Source of the DNA: Herminiimonas sp.
GTDB taxonomy: Bacteria > Pseudomonadota > Gammaproteobacteria > Burkholderiales > Burkholderiaceae_D
NCBI GenBank assembly: GCA_028292665.1
Contig: JAQGLW010000114.1
Span: 1-48,978 of the forward strand
DNA length: 48,978 nt
Direction: 5' to 3'
A program made the position numbers and the translations under genes. This document shows, one piece after another, positions 26,621 through 36,391 of the stretch; within the stretch, counting starts at the first letter, position 1, and each line of letters starts with the position of its first letter. The notes below the pieces were generated by a model. That model was not told the origin of the DNA. It did no database searches and saw only the letters and a list, made by a program, of their open reading frames with translations.

Positions 26621-26641
26621 GAACTGGAAGGAGAGAAGAAT

Positions 26642-27523
26642 ATGGCGGCAATTACTGCAGCGATGGTAGGCGAACTGCGCGCGAAGACCGATGCGCCGAT
26701 GATGGAATGCAAAAAGGCTTTGACCGAAGCTGATGGCGATCCGGTCAAGGCAGAAGAACTGTTACGCGTCAAACTGGGCAGCAAGGCCTCCAAGGCGGCG
26801 TCGCGCATCACCGCCGAAGGTGTTGTGGCGGCGTATATTGCCGGTGGCGTGGGCGCGCTGGTGGAAGTCAACTGCGAAACCGATTTCGTCACCAAGAACG
26901 ATGAATTCCTCGCATTGGCAAACGCTTGCGCCAAGCTGGTTGCGGAGAAAAATCCGGCCGACGTGGCCGCTTTGTCTGCGTTGCCGCTGGACGGGAAGAC
27001 CGTGGAAGAGCAGCGCGCTGCGTTGATCGGACGGATCGGCGAGAACATGTCCATCCGCCGCTTCAAGCGTTTTGAAACCGGCGCGAAACTGACCTCGTAC
27101 CTGCACGGCACGCGCATCGGCGTCATGGTGGAATTCGACGGCGCGGACGAGCAGGTCGGCAAGGATGTGGCGATGCATGTGGCTGCGATGAAGCCTGTTT
27201 CATTGTCGATTGATCAGGTTCCTGCCGACCTGATCGAGAAGGAGCGTTCTGTCGCCACACTGAAAGCGGCCGAATCCGGGAAGCCGGCTGAAATCGCCAC
27301 GAAAATGGTCGAAGGTTCGGTACAGAAATTTTTAAAAGAAGTTTCTTTGCTTAATCAGTCATTCGTCAAGAACGACAAGCAAACGGTCGAGCAAATGCTC
27401 AAAGCCGCCAATGCAACCGTGAAATCATTCACGATGTACATCGTCGGCGAAGGCATTGAGAAAAAGCAAGACGACTTCGCCGCAGAAGTTGCCGCTCAAG
27501 TCGCGGCAGCCAAGCAGGCATAA
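26642..27523 (+). CDS. tsf: Translation elongation factor Ts
   Basis: Nucleotide exchange factor for EF-Tu, 293 residues. The N-terminal UBA-like domain ([20 protein letters not shown]) is followed by the core with the EF-Tu-contacting motif ETDFVTKND, and a C-terminal helical module ([18 protein letters not shown]). The frame is open upstream, but the ATG at 26642 has an AAGGAG site at proper spacing and starts [13 protein letters not shown]. It is separated from rpsB by a terminator and a palindromic element, and is followed by its own terminator, so it may be an independent transcription unit or one fed by partial readthrough. Confidence 0.98.
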   Translation: MAAITAAMVGELRAKTDAPMMECKKALTEADGDPVKAEELLRVKLGSKASKAASRITAEGVVAAYIAGGVGALVEVNCETDFVTKNDEFLALANACAKLVAEKNPADVAALSALPLDGKTVEEQRAALIGRIGENMSIRRFKRFETGAKLTSYLHGTRIGVMVEFDGADEQVGKDVAMHVAAMKPVSLSIDQVPADLIEKERSVATLKAAESGKPAEIATKMVEGSVQKFLKEVSLLNQSFVKNDKQTVEQMLKAANATVKSFTMYIVGEGIEKKQDDFAAEVAAQVAAAKQA

Positions 27524-27532
27524 GCGACATGC

Positions 27533-27556
27533 ACGGGCCGAAAGGCCCGTTTTTTT
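27533..27556 (+). terminator. Intrinsic terminator after tsf
   Basis: Perfect 7-bp stem ACGGGCC/GGCCCGT (27533-27539 and 27544-27550) with a GAAA tetraloop, followed by a run of seven T (27550-27556). A textbook rho-independent terminator. Confidence 0.92.
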
Positions 27557-27693
27557 AGGGCCGTTGAATATATTTTCGACGGCGCCGGAATTATCGATTC
27601 GATCCGATTGCCGCCCATTTAAAATGGCGGCAGTCCGGACTGATTGCAATACCCGTATACCGCAAAACCGGACCACCACAAGGAGCCCAGCCC

Positions 27694-28410
27694 ATGACAA
27701 AACCAGCCTACAAGCGCGTTCTCCTCAAACTCTCAGGCGAAGCCTTGATGGGCGATGATGCATACGGCATCAACCGTGCGACGATCGAGCGCATGGTGAC
27801 CGACGTATCCGAGGTGGCCGCCTTGGGCGTCGAATTGGCGATCGTCATCGGCGGCGGCAATATTTTCCGCGGCGTCGCGCCGGGTGCGCAAGGCATGGAC
27901 CGCGCAACCGCCGACTATATGGGCATGCTGGCAACGGTGATGAATTCGCTGGCGCTGGCCGATGCAATGCGCCAGGCCGGCATCACCGCCCGCGTGATGT
28001 CCGCCATCGGCATCGAGCAGGTGGTGGAGCCTTACGTTCGTCCCAAGGCGCTGCAATATCTGGAAGAGGGAAAAATCGTCGTGTTCGCCGCAGGCACCGG
28101 CAATCCGTTCTTCACCACCGATACGGCGGCCGCGTTGCGCGGCTCCGAAATCGGCGCGGAAATCGTGCTGAAAGCAACCAAAGTCGACGGTGTCTACAGT
28201 GCCGACCCGAAAAAAGATCCGGGAGCGACGCGTTACTCGACCATTACGTTCGATGAGGCAATTGCCAAGCATCTGCAGGTAATGGATGCCACTGCATTCG
28301 CGCTGTGCCGGGATCAAAAACTGCCGATCAAGGTATTTTCCATCATCAAATCCGGCGCACTGAAACGCGTCGTGATGGGTGAAGACGAAGGAACGCTGGT
28401 TCACGTATAA
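27694..28410 (+). CDS. pyrH: Uridylate kinase PyrH
   Basis: UMP kinase of 238 residues, hexameric in the family, making UDP for RNA, UDP-sugars and CTP. It belongs to the amino acid kinase fold: [15 protein letters not shown] binds ATP phosphates, [11 protein letters not shown] is the glycine-rich loop, and [20 protein letters not shown] contains the UMP and GTP-effector region. AAGGAG precedes the ATG. It lies 137 bases after the tsf terminator, so a separate promoter is expected; I see only a weak candidate (TTGAAT near 27564). Confidence 0.97.
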   Translation: MTKPAYKRVLLKLSGEALMGDDAYGINRATIERMVTDVSEVAALGVELAIVIGGGNIFRGVAPGAQGMDRATADYMGMLATVMNSLALADAMRQAGITARVMSAIGIEQVVEPYVRPKALQYLEEGKIVVFAAGTGNPFFTTDTAAALRGSEIGAEIVLKATKVDGVYSADPKKDPGATRYSTITFDEAIAKHLQVMDATAFALCRDQKLPIKVFSIIKSGALKRVVMGEDEGTLVHV

Positions 28411-28447
28411 ACTATAGGTTTTACTGTTTGCAAAAGAGGAGAGCGGA

Positions 28448-29008
28448 ATGACTATCGCTGACGTCAAGAAAAATACCGAACAGAGAATGCACAAATCGAT
28501 CGAGACCTTGAAAGCCGATCTCGCGAAAGTCCGCACCGGGCGCGCCCATACAGGCATTCTCGATCATATCCAGGTCGACTACTACGGCAATCCGACCCAG
28601 CTTAGCCAGGTCGCCAACGTGACCCTGATCGACGCGCGTACAATCGGCGTGCAGCCCTGGGAAAAGAAAATGGTCGCTGCGATTGAAAAAGCGATCCGCG
28701 AATCCGATCTCGGGTTGAATCCTTCCACGCAGGGCGACATGATTCGCGTGCCGACGCCGCCGTTGACCGAAGAGCGCCGCAAGGAAATGGTGAAGCTGGT
28801 CAAGGGCGAGGCGGAAGATGCGAAAATCGCTATTCGCAACATACGCCGGGATGCCAATGAAGGATTGAAAAAACTGGTGAAAGATAAAGCATGCTCGGAG
28901 GACGACGAGCGCCGCGCGCAGGATGAAGTGCAAAAGCTCACGGACAAATTCGTCACTGAAGTCGACAAGCTTGTGGTCGATAAAGAGAAGGAAATCCTGA
29001 CGGTTTGA
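28448..29008 (+). CDS. frr: Ribosome recycling factor
   Basis: tRNA-mimic protein of 186 residues that, with EF-G, splits post-termination ribosomes. The two-domain layout is clear: a three-helix bundle ([19 protein letters not shown] at the start; [20 protein letters not shown] and [15 protein letters not shown] later) and the small beta domain with [20 protein letters not shown]. The length is the usual 185 or so. It has an AGAGGAGAG site before its ATG and follows pyrH by 37 bases, almost certainly in one operon. Confidence 0.98.
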   Translation: MTIADVKKNTEQRMHKSIETLKADLAKVRTGRAHTGILDHIQVDYYGNPTQLSQVANVTLIDARTIGVQPWEKKMVAAIEKAIRESDLGLNPSTQGDMIRVPTPPLTEERRKEMVKLVKGEAEDAKIAIRNIRRDANEGLKKLVKDKACSEDDERRAQDEVQKLTDKFVTEVDKLVVDKEKEILTV

Positions 29009-29062
29009 GTGCAGTACCGACTGTCTTGTTTCCATCCGATTCACTTTTGATTTTTATCTTTC

Positions 29063-29821
29063 ATGATGCAGACGAGTTCGACGCAAACGATACCAAAAAC
29101 ATCTGCGGTGCCGTGCCACATCGCCATCATCATGGATGGCAACGGTCGTTGGGCGACCAAACGATTTTTGCCGCGGGTGGCCGGCCATGCCAAAGGCGTT
29201 GAAGCGGTACGGAGCGCGGTCGAAGCCTGCGCCGAACGCGGTGTCGAATATCTGACTTTGTTCGCCTTCAGTTCCGAGAACTGGCGCCGCCCGGAAGACG
29301 AAGTATCGGTATTGATGCGTCTTTTTGTGACGGCACTGGAGCGTGAAGTCACGAAAATGCATGCAAACAGCATCCGTCTCAAAGTCGTGGGAGACTTGAG
29401 CAGGTTCGACGTGAAATTGCAGGAAATGATCGCCAATGCCGAACGGAAAACAGCGAATAACAATCGGTTGACCGTGACGATCTGCGCGAATTACGGCGGT
29501 CGATGGGATATCATGCAGGCGATCGACAAGATGGTCGCGGCGCATCCTGCTTCGACGGGGTTCACGGAAGAACAATTGGCTCAGCACTTGTCGATGGCCT
29601 ATGCGCCTGAACCCGACCTGTTCATCCGCACCGGCGGAGAAGAACGCATTTCCAATTTTTTACTGTGGCAGCTGGCTTATACCGAGCTGTATTTCACCGA
29701 TACTTACTGGCCCGATTTCGATAATGAGGCGCTGGATGCGGCCATCACATCCTATCAACAACGGGAACGGCGATTCGGACGTACCAGTGCACAGCTGGTC
29801 GAGGCGAAAAAGGCGTCTTGA
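29063..29821 (+). CDS. uppS: Undecaprenyl diphosphate synthase (cis-prenyltransferase)
   Basis: Cis-prenyltransferase of 252 residues that extends farnesyl diphosphate to C55 undecaprenyl diphosphate, the lipid carrier for peptidoglycan and O-antigen. The motif [11 protein letters not shown] has the catalytic Asp; [24 protein letters not shown] and the C-terminal [20 protein letters not shown] substrate-binding region are all present. Two adjacent ATG codons start the gene (29063 and 29066). Its stop overlaps the cdsA start (TGATG). Confidence 0.97.
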   Translation: MMQTSSTQTIPKTSAVPCHIAIIMDGNGRWATKRFLPRVAGHAKGVEAVRSAVEACAERGVEYLTLFAFSSENWRRPEDEVSVLMRLFVTALEREVTKMHANSIRLKVVGDLSRFDVKLQEMIANAERKTANNNRLTVTICANYGGRWDIMQAIDKMVAAHPASTGFTEEQLAQHLSMAYAPEPDLFIRTGGEERISNFLLWQLAYTELYFTDTYWPDFDNEALDAAITSYQQRERRFGRTSAQLVEAKKAS

Positions 29822-30639
29822 TGTTAAAGACGCGAGTGATCACGGCTTTCTCGTTGCTGGCGATTCTGCTGGCGGTTCTGTCTTTTCAATCATTCCTCGT
29901 CTTCGCCTTCGCTGTCACGATATTCTTCGCCGCAGCGGCATGGGAAAGTTTTCGGCTATTTAAAACCAGACATCCGGTTATCGGTGCGGCGCTCTGGACG
30001 GCTGTTTTTGCCTTCATCGTCTTCAAAGAGCGATTCGCCGATGTAAAAATACTGTTCGTCTTATGTGCCGCGATCTGGGCGATCCGCCTTGCGCCTTCAC
30101 TGGCAACAGGATTGCCGCCTGTCGAAAGTGTCGGCAATCGGCTGTTAACCGGAATTTACGAGATCGCCATCCTGGGCTGTTTTATCGCGATCGCCGTGCT
30201 ATTCAGGCATTCACCTCTTTATTTGTTTTCCGTGATGGCGATCGTCTGGGTTGCCGACATCGGCGCCTATTTTGCTGGCAAAGCGTTCGGAAAGCACAAG
30301 CTTGCGCCATCGATATCGCCCGGCAAGTCATGGGAAGGAGCCATCGGCGGCTGGCTCGTTGTCCTGGCGTTGAGCGCTGCCGTGGCGGCGCATCCGATAT
30401 TGACCGATACGTTTGCCGCCAGACTCCAGGTCAAGTGGGGCTGGCCCGGATTGTTTGCCGTGATGACGCTTTTGGTGGCCGCCAGTATCGCGGGGGATTT
30501 GTTTGAGTCGCAGTTGAAGCGGCGCGCCGGCATGAAGGACAGCAGCAATCTGTTGCCGGGTCATGGCGGCGTGCTGGACCGGATCGACGCATTGATACCG
30601 GTGCTGCCGATTGCAGTTCTTTTGGACTCGTGGCTGTAG
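29821..30639 (+). CDS. cdsA: Phosphatidate cytidylyltransferase CdsA
   Basis: Inner-membrane enzyme of 272 residues that makes CDP-diacylglycerol from CTP and phosphatidic acid, the precursor of all phospholipids. Several hydrophobic helices span the sequence, and the C-terminus carries the CDP-diglyceride synthase signature ([18 protein letters not shown] with VLDRID). The start is the ATG at 29821, sharing its A with the uppS stop; an in-frame TTG lies one codon earlier. It belongs to the uppS-cdsA-dxr-rseP-bamA series. Confidence 0.96.
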   Translation: MLKTRVITAFSLLAILLAVLSFQSFLVFAFAVTIFFAAAAWESFRLFKTRHPVIGAALWTAVFAFIVFKERFADVKILFVLCAAIWAIRLAPSLATGLPPVESVGNRLLTGIYEIAILGCFIAIAVLFRHSPLYLFSVMAIVWVADIGAYFAGKAFGKHKLAPSISPGKSWEGAIGGWLVVLALSAAVAAHPILTDTFAARLQVKWGWPGLFAVMTLLVAASIAGDLFESQLKRRAGMKDSSNLLPGHGGVLDRIDALIPVLPIAVLLDSWL

Positions 30640-30655
30640 GATGGGAAACGGCTTG

Positions 30656-31822
30656 ATGCAACATATTACGATTCTCGGGGCGACAGGTTCCATCGGCGTC
30701 TCTACGCTGGACGTGATCGCGCGCCATCCCGAGCGCTACGCCGTCTACGCGTTGACCGCGAACAGCCGCGTGGAAGAGCTGGCACTTCAATGCGAGCGAT
30801 TCAAACCGAAGGTGGCCGTAGTGGGTTCCGCGGATGCGGCGCAAAGGCTGGCCGGCCTCTTGAGCCGGAACGGTTTGAATATCCAGGTCGAATACGGCGA
30901 AGCGGCGTTGTGCGCCGTCGCCGATGCTTCGCAATGCGATGTCGTGATGGCCGCCATCGTCGGTGCGGCAGGCTTGGCGCCGACTCTGGCCGCCGCCCGT
31001 GCCGGCAAAAAAATACTGCTGGCGAACAAGGAAGCGCTGGTGATGTCCGGCCGCTTGTTCATGGATGCGGTCGCAGCCAGCGGCGCGGCGCTGTTGCCGA
31101 TCGACAGCGAGCATAATGCGATTTTTCAATGTTTGCCGCAAGACTACAGCCGGGAGCCCGCGCAACACGGGATTGCGAAAATTCTGCTGACGGCTTCCGG
31201 CGGGCCGTTTCTTAACCGTGCCGTCGATACGCTCGATTCGGTCACTCCGGAAGAGGCTGTCGCCCATCCAAATTGGGTGATGGGCCGTAAAATATCGGTT
31301 GATTCCGCAACAATGATGAACAAGGGGCTGGAAGTGATCGAGGCGCACTGGCTGTTCGGCGCCTCGGCCGGCCAGATTGACGTGGTGATTCATCCGCAGA
31401 GCGTGATTCACTCGATGGTGTCTTATGTCGACGGTTCGGTGGTGGCGCAATTGGGAAATCCCGATATGCGTACCCCGATTGCCCACGCACTGGCTTATCC
31501 CGAGCGCATGGCGTCCGGCGTGCAGCCGCTCGATCTGGCCGGGATAGCGCAATTGTCTTTCGAGCGCCCGGATTTCAAGCGTTTCCCCTGCCTTAAACTG
31601 GCGTATGATGCTTTGCAGGCGGGCGGTACGGCTCCCGCAATCTTGAACGCCGCCAACGAGGTGGCTGTCCAGGCATTTTTAAATCGGCAAATCGGATTTC
31701 GCATGATCGATCAATTGATTGCACGTGTGATGGACAGGTTACCCCATGGAGCGGTAACGGACATCGATGCGCTGTTCGAACAGGATCGTCATGCCCGCGA
31801 ACTTGCTTGCTCTTTCATTTAG
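30656..31822 (+). CDS. dxr: 1-deoxy-D-xylulose 5-phosphate reductoisomerase
   Basis: Enzyme of 388 residues catalysing the NADPH-dependent second step of the MEP isoprenoid pathway. The NADPH-binding motif [20 protein letters not shown] is at the N-terminus. [10 protein letters not shown], the metal site [11 protein letters not shown] and the [20 protein letters not shown] loop are intact. I start at the ATG at 30656 (MQHITILG), the position typical of the family; an in-frame ATG at 30641 would add five residues. It feeds uppS, encoded two genes upstream, with isoprenoid units. Confidence 0.97.
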   Translation: MQHITILGATGSIGVSTLDVIARHPERYAVYALTANSRVEELALQCERFKPKVAVVGSADAAQRLAGLLSRNGLNIQVEYGEAALCAVADASQCDVVMAAIVGAAGLAPTLAAARAGKKILLANKEALVMSGRLFMDAVAASGAALLPIDSEHNAIFQCLPQDYSREPAQHGIAKILLTASGGPFLNRAVDTLDSVTPEEAVAHPNWVMGRKISVDSATMMNKGLEVIEAHWLFGASAGQIDVVIHPQSVIHSMVSYVDGSVVAQLGNPDMRTPIAHALAYPERMASGVQPLDLAGIAQLSFERPDFKRFPCLKLAYDALQAGGTAPAILNAANEVAVQAFLNRQIGFRMIDQLIARVMDRLPHGAVTDIDALFEQDRHARELACSFI

Positions 31823-31864
31823 AGAATGCAATACAATCAGACGCTCCTGGAATAGGTTTTCATC

Positions 31865-33232
31865 ATGATGCTGCTGCAGACACTCCTCGCTTTTTTCGTC
31901 GTGCTCGGTACGCTGGTAGTGGTGCACGAGCTTGGACATTACTGGGTCGCCCGATGGTGCGGCGTCAAGGTGCTGCGTTTTTCGATCGGGATGGGAAAAG
32001 TCATCTTCTCCCGCCGCCTGGGCTCTGACCAAACCGAGTGGGCGATTTCCGTTTTGCCGCTGGGCGGCTATGTAAAAATGCTCGATGCCCGCGAGCAGGA
32101 TGTGGGCGATTTATCCGCCGAAGACCTGAAACGGGAATTTACCCGCCAGACAGTCTGGCGGCGCATCGCGATTGTGGCGGCCGGGCCAATCGCCAATTTC
32201 ATTCTTGCCATCGTGATTTTCGCCGGGCTGTACAGCTACGGCATTCCCGAGCCGACTCCCCGAGTGCGGGCCGCGCCGGAAAAATCGGTTGCCTATCAAG
32301 CCGGCTTGCGCGGAGGGGAGCTGATCACGGCAGTCAATGGGGAGCCGATCCAGATATGGTCGGATTTGCGCTGGAAGCTGCTGCAATTGACCGTCGAGAA
32401 AAAACCTGCGCAGCTCGACGTCCAACGCGTCAATCCCGGCCCGTCTGCCGGCAATCTGCTTGATACAGTTACCGTACCCTTGGACAGCCTGTCTACCGAT
32501 GATCTGGAAGGCGATTTCCTCGGCAAGCTGGGAATCGATCTGGCGCGTCCCAAGGCCATACTAGGCAAAATTCTGCCAGGCGGCCCCGCACAGCAAGCCG
32601 GTTTGAGAGAAGGGGATCTCATCGTTGCCGTGAATGGGTCGCCGGTAAACGATGGTTTGGCATTCGTAGAACTGGTGCGCGCATCTCCCGGCAAGCCACT
32701 GAAAATCAGCGGACTGCGCGGCGGGCAAGAGTTCGATCTCACCGTCGTCCCGCAAGCGCAAGTCAAAAACGGCCAGACCTTCGGAAGAATCCAGGTGGAA
32801 GTGCCTATGGCGCCGGAAATGGTGACCGCCAGTTCCCCCCCGGTTCAGGCGATCGGCAAAGCGACGCAGAAAACCTGGGACACCAGCGTTTTGACGATCA
32901 AAATGCTCGGTAAAATGCTGATCGGCGAAGTCTCTTTGAAAAACATCACCGGCCCTATCACGATTGCGGATTACGCCGGACAGACAGCACGTGTCGGTAT
33001 CATCAGTTATCTCGGCTTTATCGCATTCATCAGCATTAGCCTTGGTGTGATGAATTTGCTCCCGATCCCGGTTTTAGACGGGGGGCTTTTGCTGTATTAT
33101 TCGCTGGAAGTTTTGACAGGGCGTCCGGTTTCCGAACGGTTTGGCGAAATTGCCCAGCGCGCAGGCGTGGGCATCCTGATGACATTAATGGTGGTTGCAG
33201 TCTTTAATGACATTGTTCGCCTGATGTCTTAG
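31865..33232 (+). CDS. rseP: Intramembrane site-2 zinc protease RseP
   Basis: Membrane metalloprotease of 455 residues that performs the second cut of the anti-sigma factor RseA and clears signal-peptide remnants. HELGH is at residues 21-25 within the first transmembrane helix; the third zinc ligand is in NLLPIPVLDGG near the C-terminus. Two PDZ domains lie in the periplasmic part (around VAYQAGLRGGELITAVNGEP and PAQQAGLREGDLIVAVNGSP). The gene precedes bamA by 59 bases, so an envelope stress protease sits beside a main envelope stress target. Confidence 0.96.
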   Translation: MMLLQTLLAFFVVLGTLVVVHELGHYWVARWCGVKVLRFSIGMGKVIFSRRLGSDQTEWAISVLPLGGYVKMLDAREQDVGDLSAEDLKREFTRQTVWRRIAIVAAGPIANFILAIVIFAGLYSYGIPEPTPRVRAAPEKSVAYQAGLRGGELITAVNGEPIQIWSDLRWKLLQLTVEKKPAQLDVQRVNPGPSAGNLLDTVTVPLDSLSTDDLEGDFLGKLGIDLARPKAILGKILPGGPAQQAGLREGDLIVAVNGSPVNDGLAFVELVRASPGKPLKISGLRGGQEFDLTVVPQAQVKNGQTFGRIQVEVPMAPEMVTASSPPVQAIGKATQKTWDTSVLTIKMLGKMLIGEVSLKNITGPITIADYAGQTARVGIISYLGFIAFISISLGVMNLLPIPVLDGGLLLYYSLEVLTGRPVSERFGEIAQRAGVGILMTLMVVAVFNDIVRLMS

Positions 33233-33291
33233 ATTGTAACCGGCCTCCGTCATGCCCACTGCCTGATAAGAACATTACACAACGATAGCCA

Positions 33292-35637
33292 ATGAAATTA
33301 CATTCCGAGCGTTTCTCTCTGCCGATTTCCCCCCGTCGTATCATCGCCATTGCCGCATTTGCCCTGTGCTCGGGTCATGCGCTGGCGGCCGATCCATTTA
33401 CGGTGAGGGATATCCGTGTCGAGGGTATTCAACGTACCGAAGCGGGAACTGTATTCAGCTATTTGCCGGTTCAGGTGGGCGAAACCTTCACCGACGAAAA
33501 AGGCGCGGCCGCGATCAAGGCATTGTATGCGACGGGTTTTTTCAAGGATGTGCGAATTGAAGTCGAAGGCGACGTGCTGGTCGTCCTGGTCGAGGAGCGC
33601 CCGGCGATCGCTTCCGTGGAGTTTTCTGGCGCCAAGGAGTTCGATAAAGATCAACTGACCAAGGCCTTGAAAGAAATCGGATTGGCAGAGTCCCGCATTT
33701 TCGACAAGGCGCTGGTTGACAGGGCGGAACAGGAACTCAAGCGCCAGTATCTTTCGCGCGGCCTGTACGGCGTGCAGATCACGACGACGGTCACTCCCAT
33801 CGAACGCAACCGCGTGACGATCAACTTCGCTGTGGACGAAGGCGAGGTATCGCGCATCAGGCAGATCAACATCGTCGGCAACAAGGCATTCTCGGCGAGT
33901 GAGCTGCGCGACCAATTGAAGTTGTCTACGCCCGGCTGGTTCAGCTGGTATACGAAAGCGGACCAGTACTCAAAACAAAAGCTTACCGGTGACATTGAAA
34001 CGCTGAAATCCTTTTATCTCAACCGCGGTTACCTGGAGATGCAGGTCGAGTCGACGCAAGTGTCGATCACGCCCGATAAAAAAGACATCTATATCACCAT
34101 CAATATCAACGAAGGCGACAAATTCACGGTTTCGAATGTCAAGCTCGAAGGCCAAATGTTCGGCCGCGAGGCGGAGCTGGCATCGCTCGTCGATTTGAAA
34201 AAAGGCGATATCTATTCCGGCCAGAAACTGGCGGAAAGCATCAAGAAAATTTCCGAGCGGATGGGCAATTTCGGATATGCATTCGCCAACGTGAATGCCA
34301 ATCCCGAGATCGACCGGCAGAAAAAAGAAGTCGCATTCACTGTTCTGATCGATCCGGGCAAACGGGTCTATGTGCGCCGCATCAATGTCGTCGGCAATAC
34401 AAGGACACGTGACGAAGTCGTCCGGCGCGAGTTTCGTCAATTCGAAAGCTCCTGGTACGATGGCGAAAGAATCAAGCTGTCGCGGGATCGCGTGGATCGT
34501 CTGGGCTACTTCAATGAAGTCAATATCGATACGCCTGAAGTGCAAGGCACCACCGACCAGGTCGATGTCAATGTCAGCGTTGTCGAGAAACCGACCGGGA
34601 ATATTTCCCTGGGCGCGGGCTTTTCCAGTAGCGATGGACTCTCATTATCGGGCTCCATTCAACAGGCCAACGCTTTCGGCAGCGGCAACACGCTAGGCGT
34701 GGATGTCAATACCAGCAGCCGCAATCGGACTATTGCCGTCACACAGACAGATCCTTATTTCACGGATGACGGCGTGAGCCGCAGTTATGAAGTGTTCCTG
34801 CGTACGACGCGCCCGCCGATAGTCAACACGGGTGACTATAAAGTGCAGACGCTCGGCGCAAACATAAGATTCGGCGTGCCGTTCTCGGAATTGGATACCG
34901 TCTTTTTTGGTTTGGGCGTCGAACAGACCAACGTGGAGACGTTTGTCGATAGTCCTCCGCTTTACAAGCAATACGCCACGGATTTCGGTAGTACGGATGC
35001 CAGCGGCATTGGAAGCGCAAGAACGGTATCCTTCCCTTTGAGCGCAGCCTGGCAGCGTGACAGCAGAGATAGTGCGCTGGTTCCTACCGTCGGACGTTAC
35101 CAGCGCGCGAACCTCGAGCTTTCCGTTGCCGGCAGTCTGCGTTATTACCGCGCGGTTTATCAACATCAATATTTCAAGCCTTTATTCGGGTCTTCAACAT
35201 TGGCGCTGAATGGAGAAGCCGATTATGGCCGCGGCATCGGCGGCAAGCCATTCCCGGTCTTTAAAAACTTTTACGCAGGCGGTATCGGTTCCGTGCGCGG
35301 ATATGAAGGCTCATCGCTTTCGGTAAACCCGCAGCCGAACGTGGATCCGGTAGGCGGCCAGGCGCGCCTGATTGCGAATGCCGAACTTCAGTTTCCTTTC
35401 CCGGGTACGGGCGTCGACCGCAGCTTGCGCTGGTTTACGTTTTTCGATGCCGGCAATGTATTCAATCTTGACCAAGGAGAGAAGCTGCGTGCGGGCGACT
35501 TGCGATATTCTACGGGTATCGGCATCAGCTGGATTTCACCGATCGGGCCATTGAAATTGAGTTACGGAAAGCCTTTGAACGCAAAGGAAAACGATAGAAC
35601 GCAGAACTTCCAGTTCCAGTTGGGCACAGGTTTCTGA
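33292..35637 (+). CDS. bamA: Outer membrane protein assembly factor BamA
   Basis: Outer-membrane protein insertase of 781 residues. A signal peptide of about 33 residues ends in ALA before ADPFTVRDIRVEG. Five POTRA domains follow to about residue 440, recognisable by repeated segments such as VRDIRVEGIQRTEAGTVF and VRRINVVGNTRTRDEVVRRE. The C-terminal 16-strand barrel contains the loop-6 motif SVRGYEGSSL and ends in an aromatic residue (FQLGTGF), the outer-membrane targeting signal. It is followed closely by its periplasmic chaperone gene skp. Confidence 0.97.
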   Translation: MKLHSERFSLPISPRRIIAIAAFALCSGHALAADPFTVRDIRVEGIQRTEAGTVFSYLPVQVGETFTDEKGAAAIKALYATGFFKDVRIEVEGDVLVVLVEERPAIASVEFSGAKEFDKDQLTKALKEIGLAESRIFDKALVDRAEQELKRQYLSRGLYGVQITTTVTPIERNRVTINFAVDEGEVSRIRQINIVGNKAFSASELRDQLKLSTPGWFSWYTKADQYSKQKLTGDIETLKSFYLNRGYLEMQVESTQVSITPDKKDIYITININEGDKFTVSNVKLEGQMFGREAELASLVDLKKGDIYSGQKLAESIKKISERMGNFGYAFANVNANPEIDRQKKEVAFTVLIDPGKRVYVRRINVVGNTRTRDEVVRREFRQFESSWYDGERIKLSRDRVDRLGYFNEVNIDTPEVQGTTDQVDVNVSVVEKPTGNISLGAGFSSSDGLSLSGSIQQANAFGSGNTLGVDVNTSSRNRTIAVTQTDPYFTDDGVSRSYEVFLRTTRPPIVNTGDYKVQTLGANIRFGVPFSELDTVFFGLGVEQTNVETFVDSPPLYKQYATDFGSTDASGIGSARTVSFPLSAAWQRDSRDSALVPTVGRYQRANLELSVAGSLRYYRAVYQHQYFKPLFGSSTLALNGEADYGRGIGGKPFPVFKNFYAGGIGSVRGYEGSSLSVNPQPNVDPVGGQARLIANAELQFPFPGTGVDRSLRWFTFFDAGNVFNLDQGEKLRAGDLRYSTGIGISWISPIGPLKLSYGKPLNAKENDRTQNFQFQLGTGF

Positions 35638-35679
35638 TGGCCAATGGCATAATAGCAATTTGAATTGCGGAGAATTACC

Positions 35680-36198
35680 TTGAAGTCTTTAATGAAATTA
35701 TCTGTATTGTCCAAATGCGCTGCCGGAGCCGCAATATTGCTGTTCTCGCTCGGCAACGTACACGCACAAGAAAACAAAATCGGATTTGTCAGTACCGATC
35801 GGATTTTCCGCGAAGCTGCTCCCGCCAAAGTGGCGACTGCAAAAATCGAGCAGGAATTTTCGAAGCGCGAAAAGGAATTGCAGGATCTGGCTGCGCGCCT
35901 GAAAAGCATGTCCGACAAGCTCGACAAGGAAGCGGCTGTTTTATCCGAATCGGATCGCGCCCGCCGTCAGCGCGAATTAAGCGATCTGGACAAGGACTTC
36001 CAGCGCAAGCAGCGTGAATTCCGTGAAGATTTAAACCAGCGCCGCAACGAAGAGCTCGCCACTGTTCTTGAGCGCACCAACAAGGTAATCAAGCAGATTG
36101 CTGAAGCGGAAAAATACGATATCGTGTTTCAGGAGGCTGTCTATATCAGCCCGCGCATCGATATCACCGATAAGGTGCTCAGGGCGCTCAACAAGTAG
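35680..36198 (+). CDS. skp: Periplasmic chaperone Skp (OmpH)
   Basis: Periplasmic chaperone of 172 residues that carries unfolded outer-membrane proteins to the BAM complex. The signal peptide ends near NVHA before QENKIGF; the mature part is the charged coiled-coil tentacle typical of OmpH (EQEFSKREKELQDLAARLKS, RQRELSDLDKDFQRKQREF) ending with YDIVFQEAVYISPRIDITDK. The start is taken as TTG at 35680, because GGAG (35669-35672) is seven bases upstream; the nearest ATG (35692) is nineteen bases away from it and would remove the MKSL residues of the signal peptide. Confidence 0.92.
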   Translation: MKSLMKLSVLSKCAAGAAILLFSLGNVHAQENKIGFVSTDRIFREAAPAKVATAKIEQEFSKREKELQDLAARLKSMSDKLDKEAAVLSESDRARRQRELSDLDKDFQRKQREFREDLNQRRNEELATVLERTNKVIKQIAEAEKYDIVFQEAVYISPRIDITDKVLRALNK

Positions 36199-36226
36199 AG
36201 GTTGAAATGGTTGTGGGCAGAATGCC

Positions 36227-36330
36227 GTTATGCTTGACTCTGTCCGGCAATACCAGGGTTGATCGGGAACAGGGTGCGGTTACGCTTGATCCTGTCCTGC
36301 ACTACGAAAATTGATCGGGGACAGCGCCTC
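36227..36330. repeat. Tandem duplication with 52-base period before lpxD
   Basis: Unit A (36227-36278) and unit B (36279-36330) align without gaps at a 52-base offset. They share GTTAtGCTTGA at the start, CTGTCC (36240-36245; 36292-36297) and TTGATCGGG (36259-36267; 36311-36319), with divergence between. In unit B CTGTCC and GGACAG (36319-36324) form an inverted pair; in unit A the partner is imperfect (GGAACAG). The unit fills most of the skp-lpxD gap and runs into the REP-like element at 36318. Confidence 0.7.
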
Positions 36331-36370
36331 ACCGCCGAGGTGGCCTGGTCGCCAGGCTGAACGCTTTTCC
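36318..36370 (+). repeat. REP-like palindromic element upstream of lpxD
   Basis: Degenerate relative of the element at 26568-26620 (opposite strand). It begins GGGACAG, has an inner hairpin CACC/GGTG, then a perfect 6-bp hairpin GCCTGG-TCG-CCAGGC (36342-36356) and ends TGAACGCTTTTCC, where the tsf copy has TCAACGCTGTCCC. The closing arm has thus decayed here. It stops about 20 bases before the lpxD start. Confidence 0.55.
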
Positions 36371-36391
36371 ACCGTACTGAAAAAGGCCACG

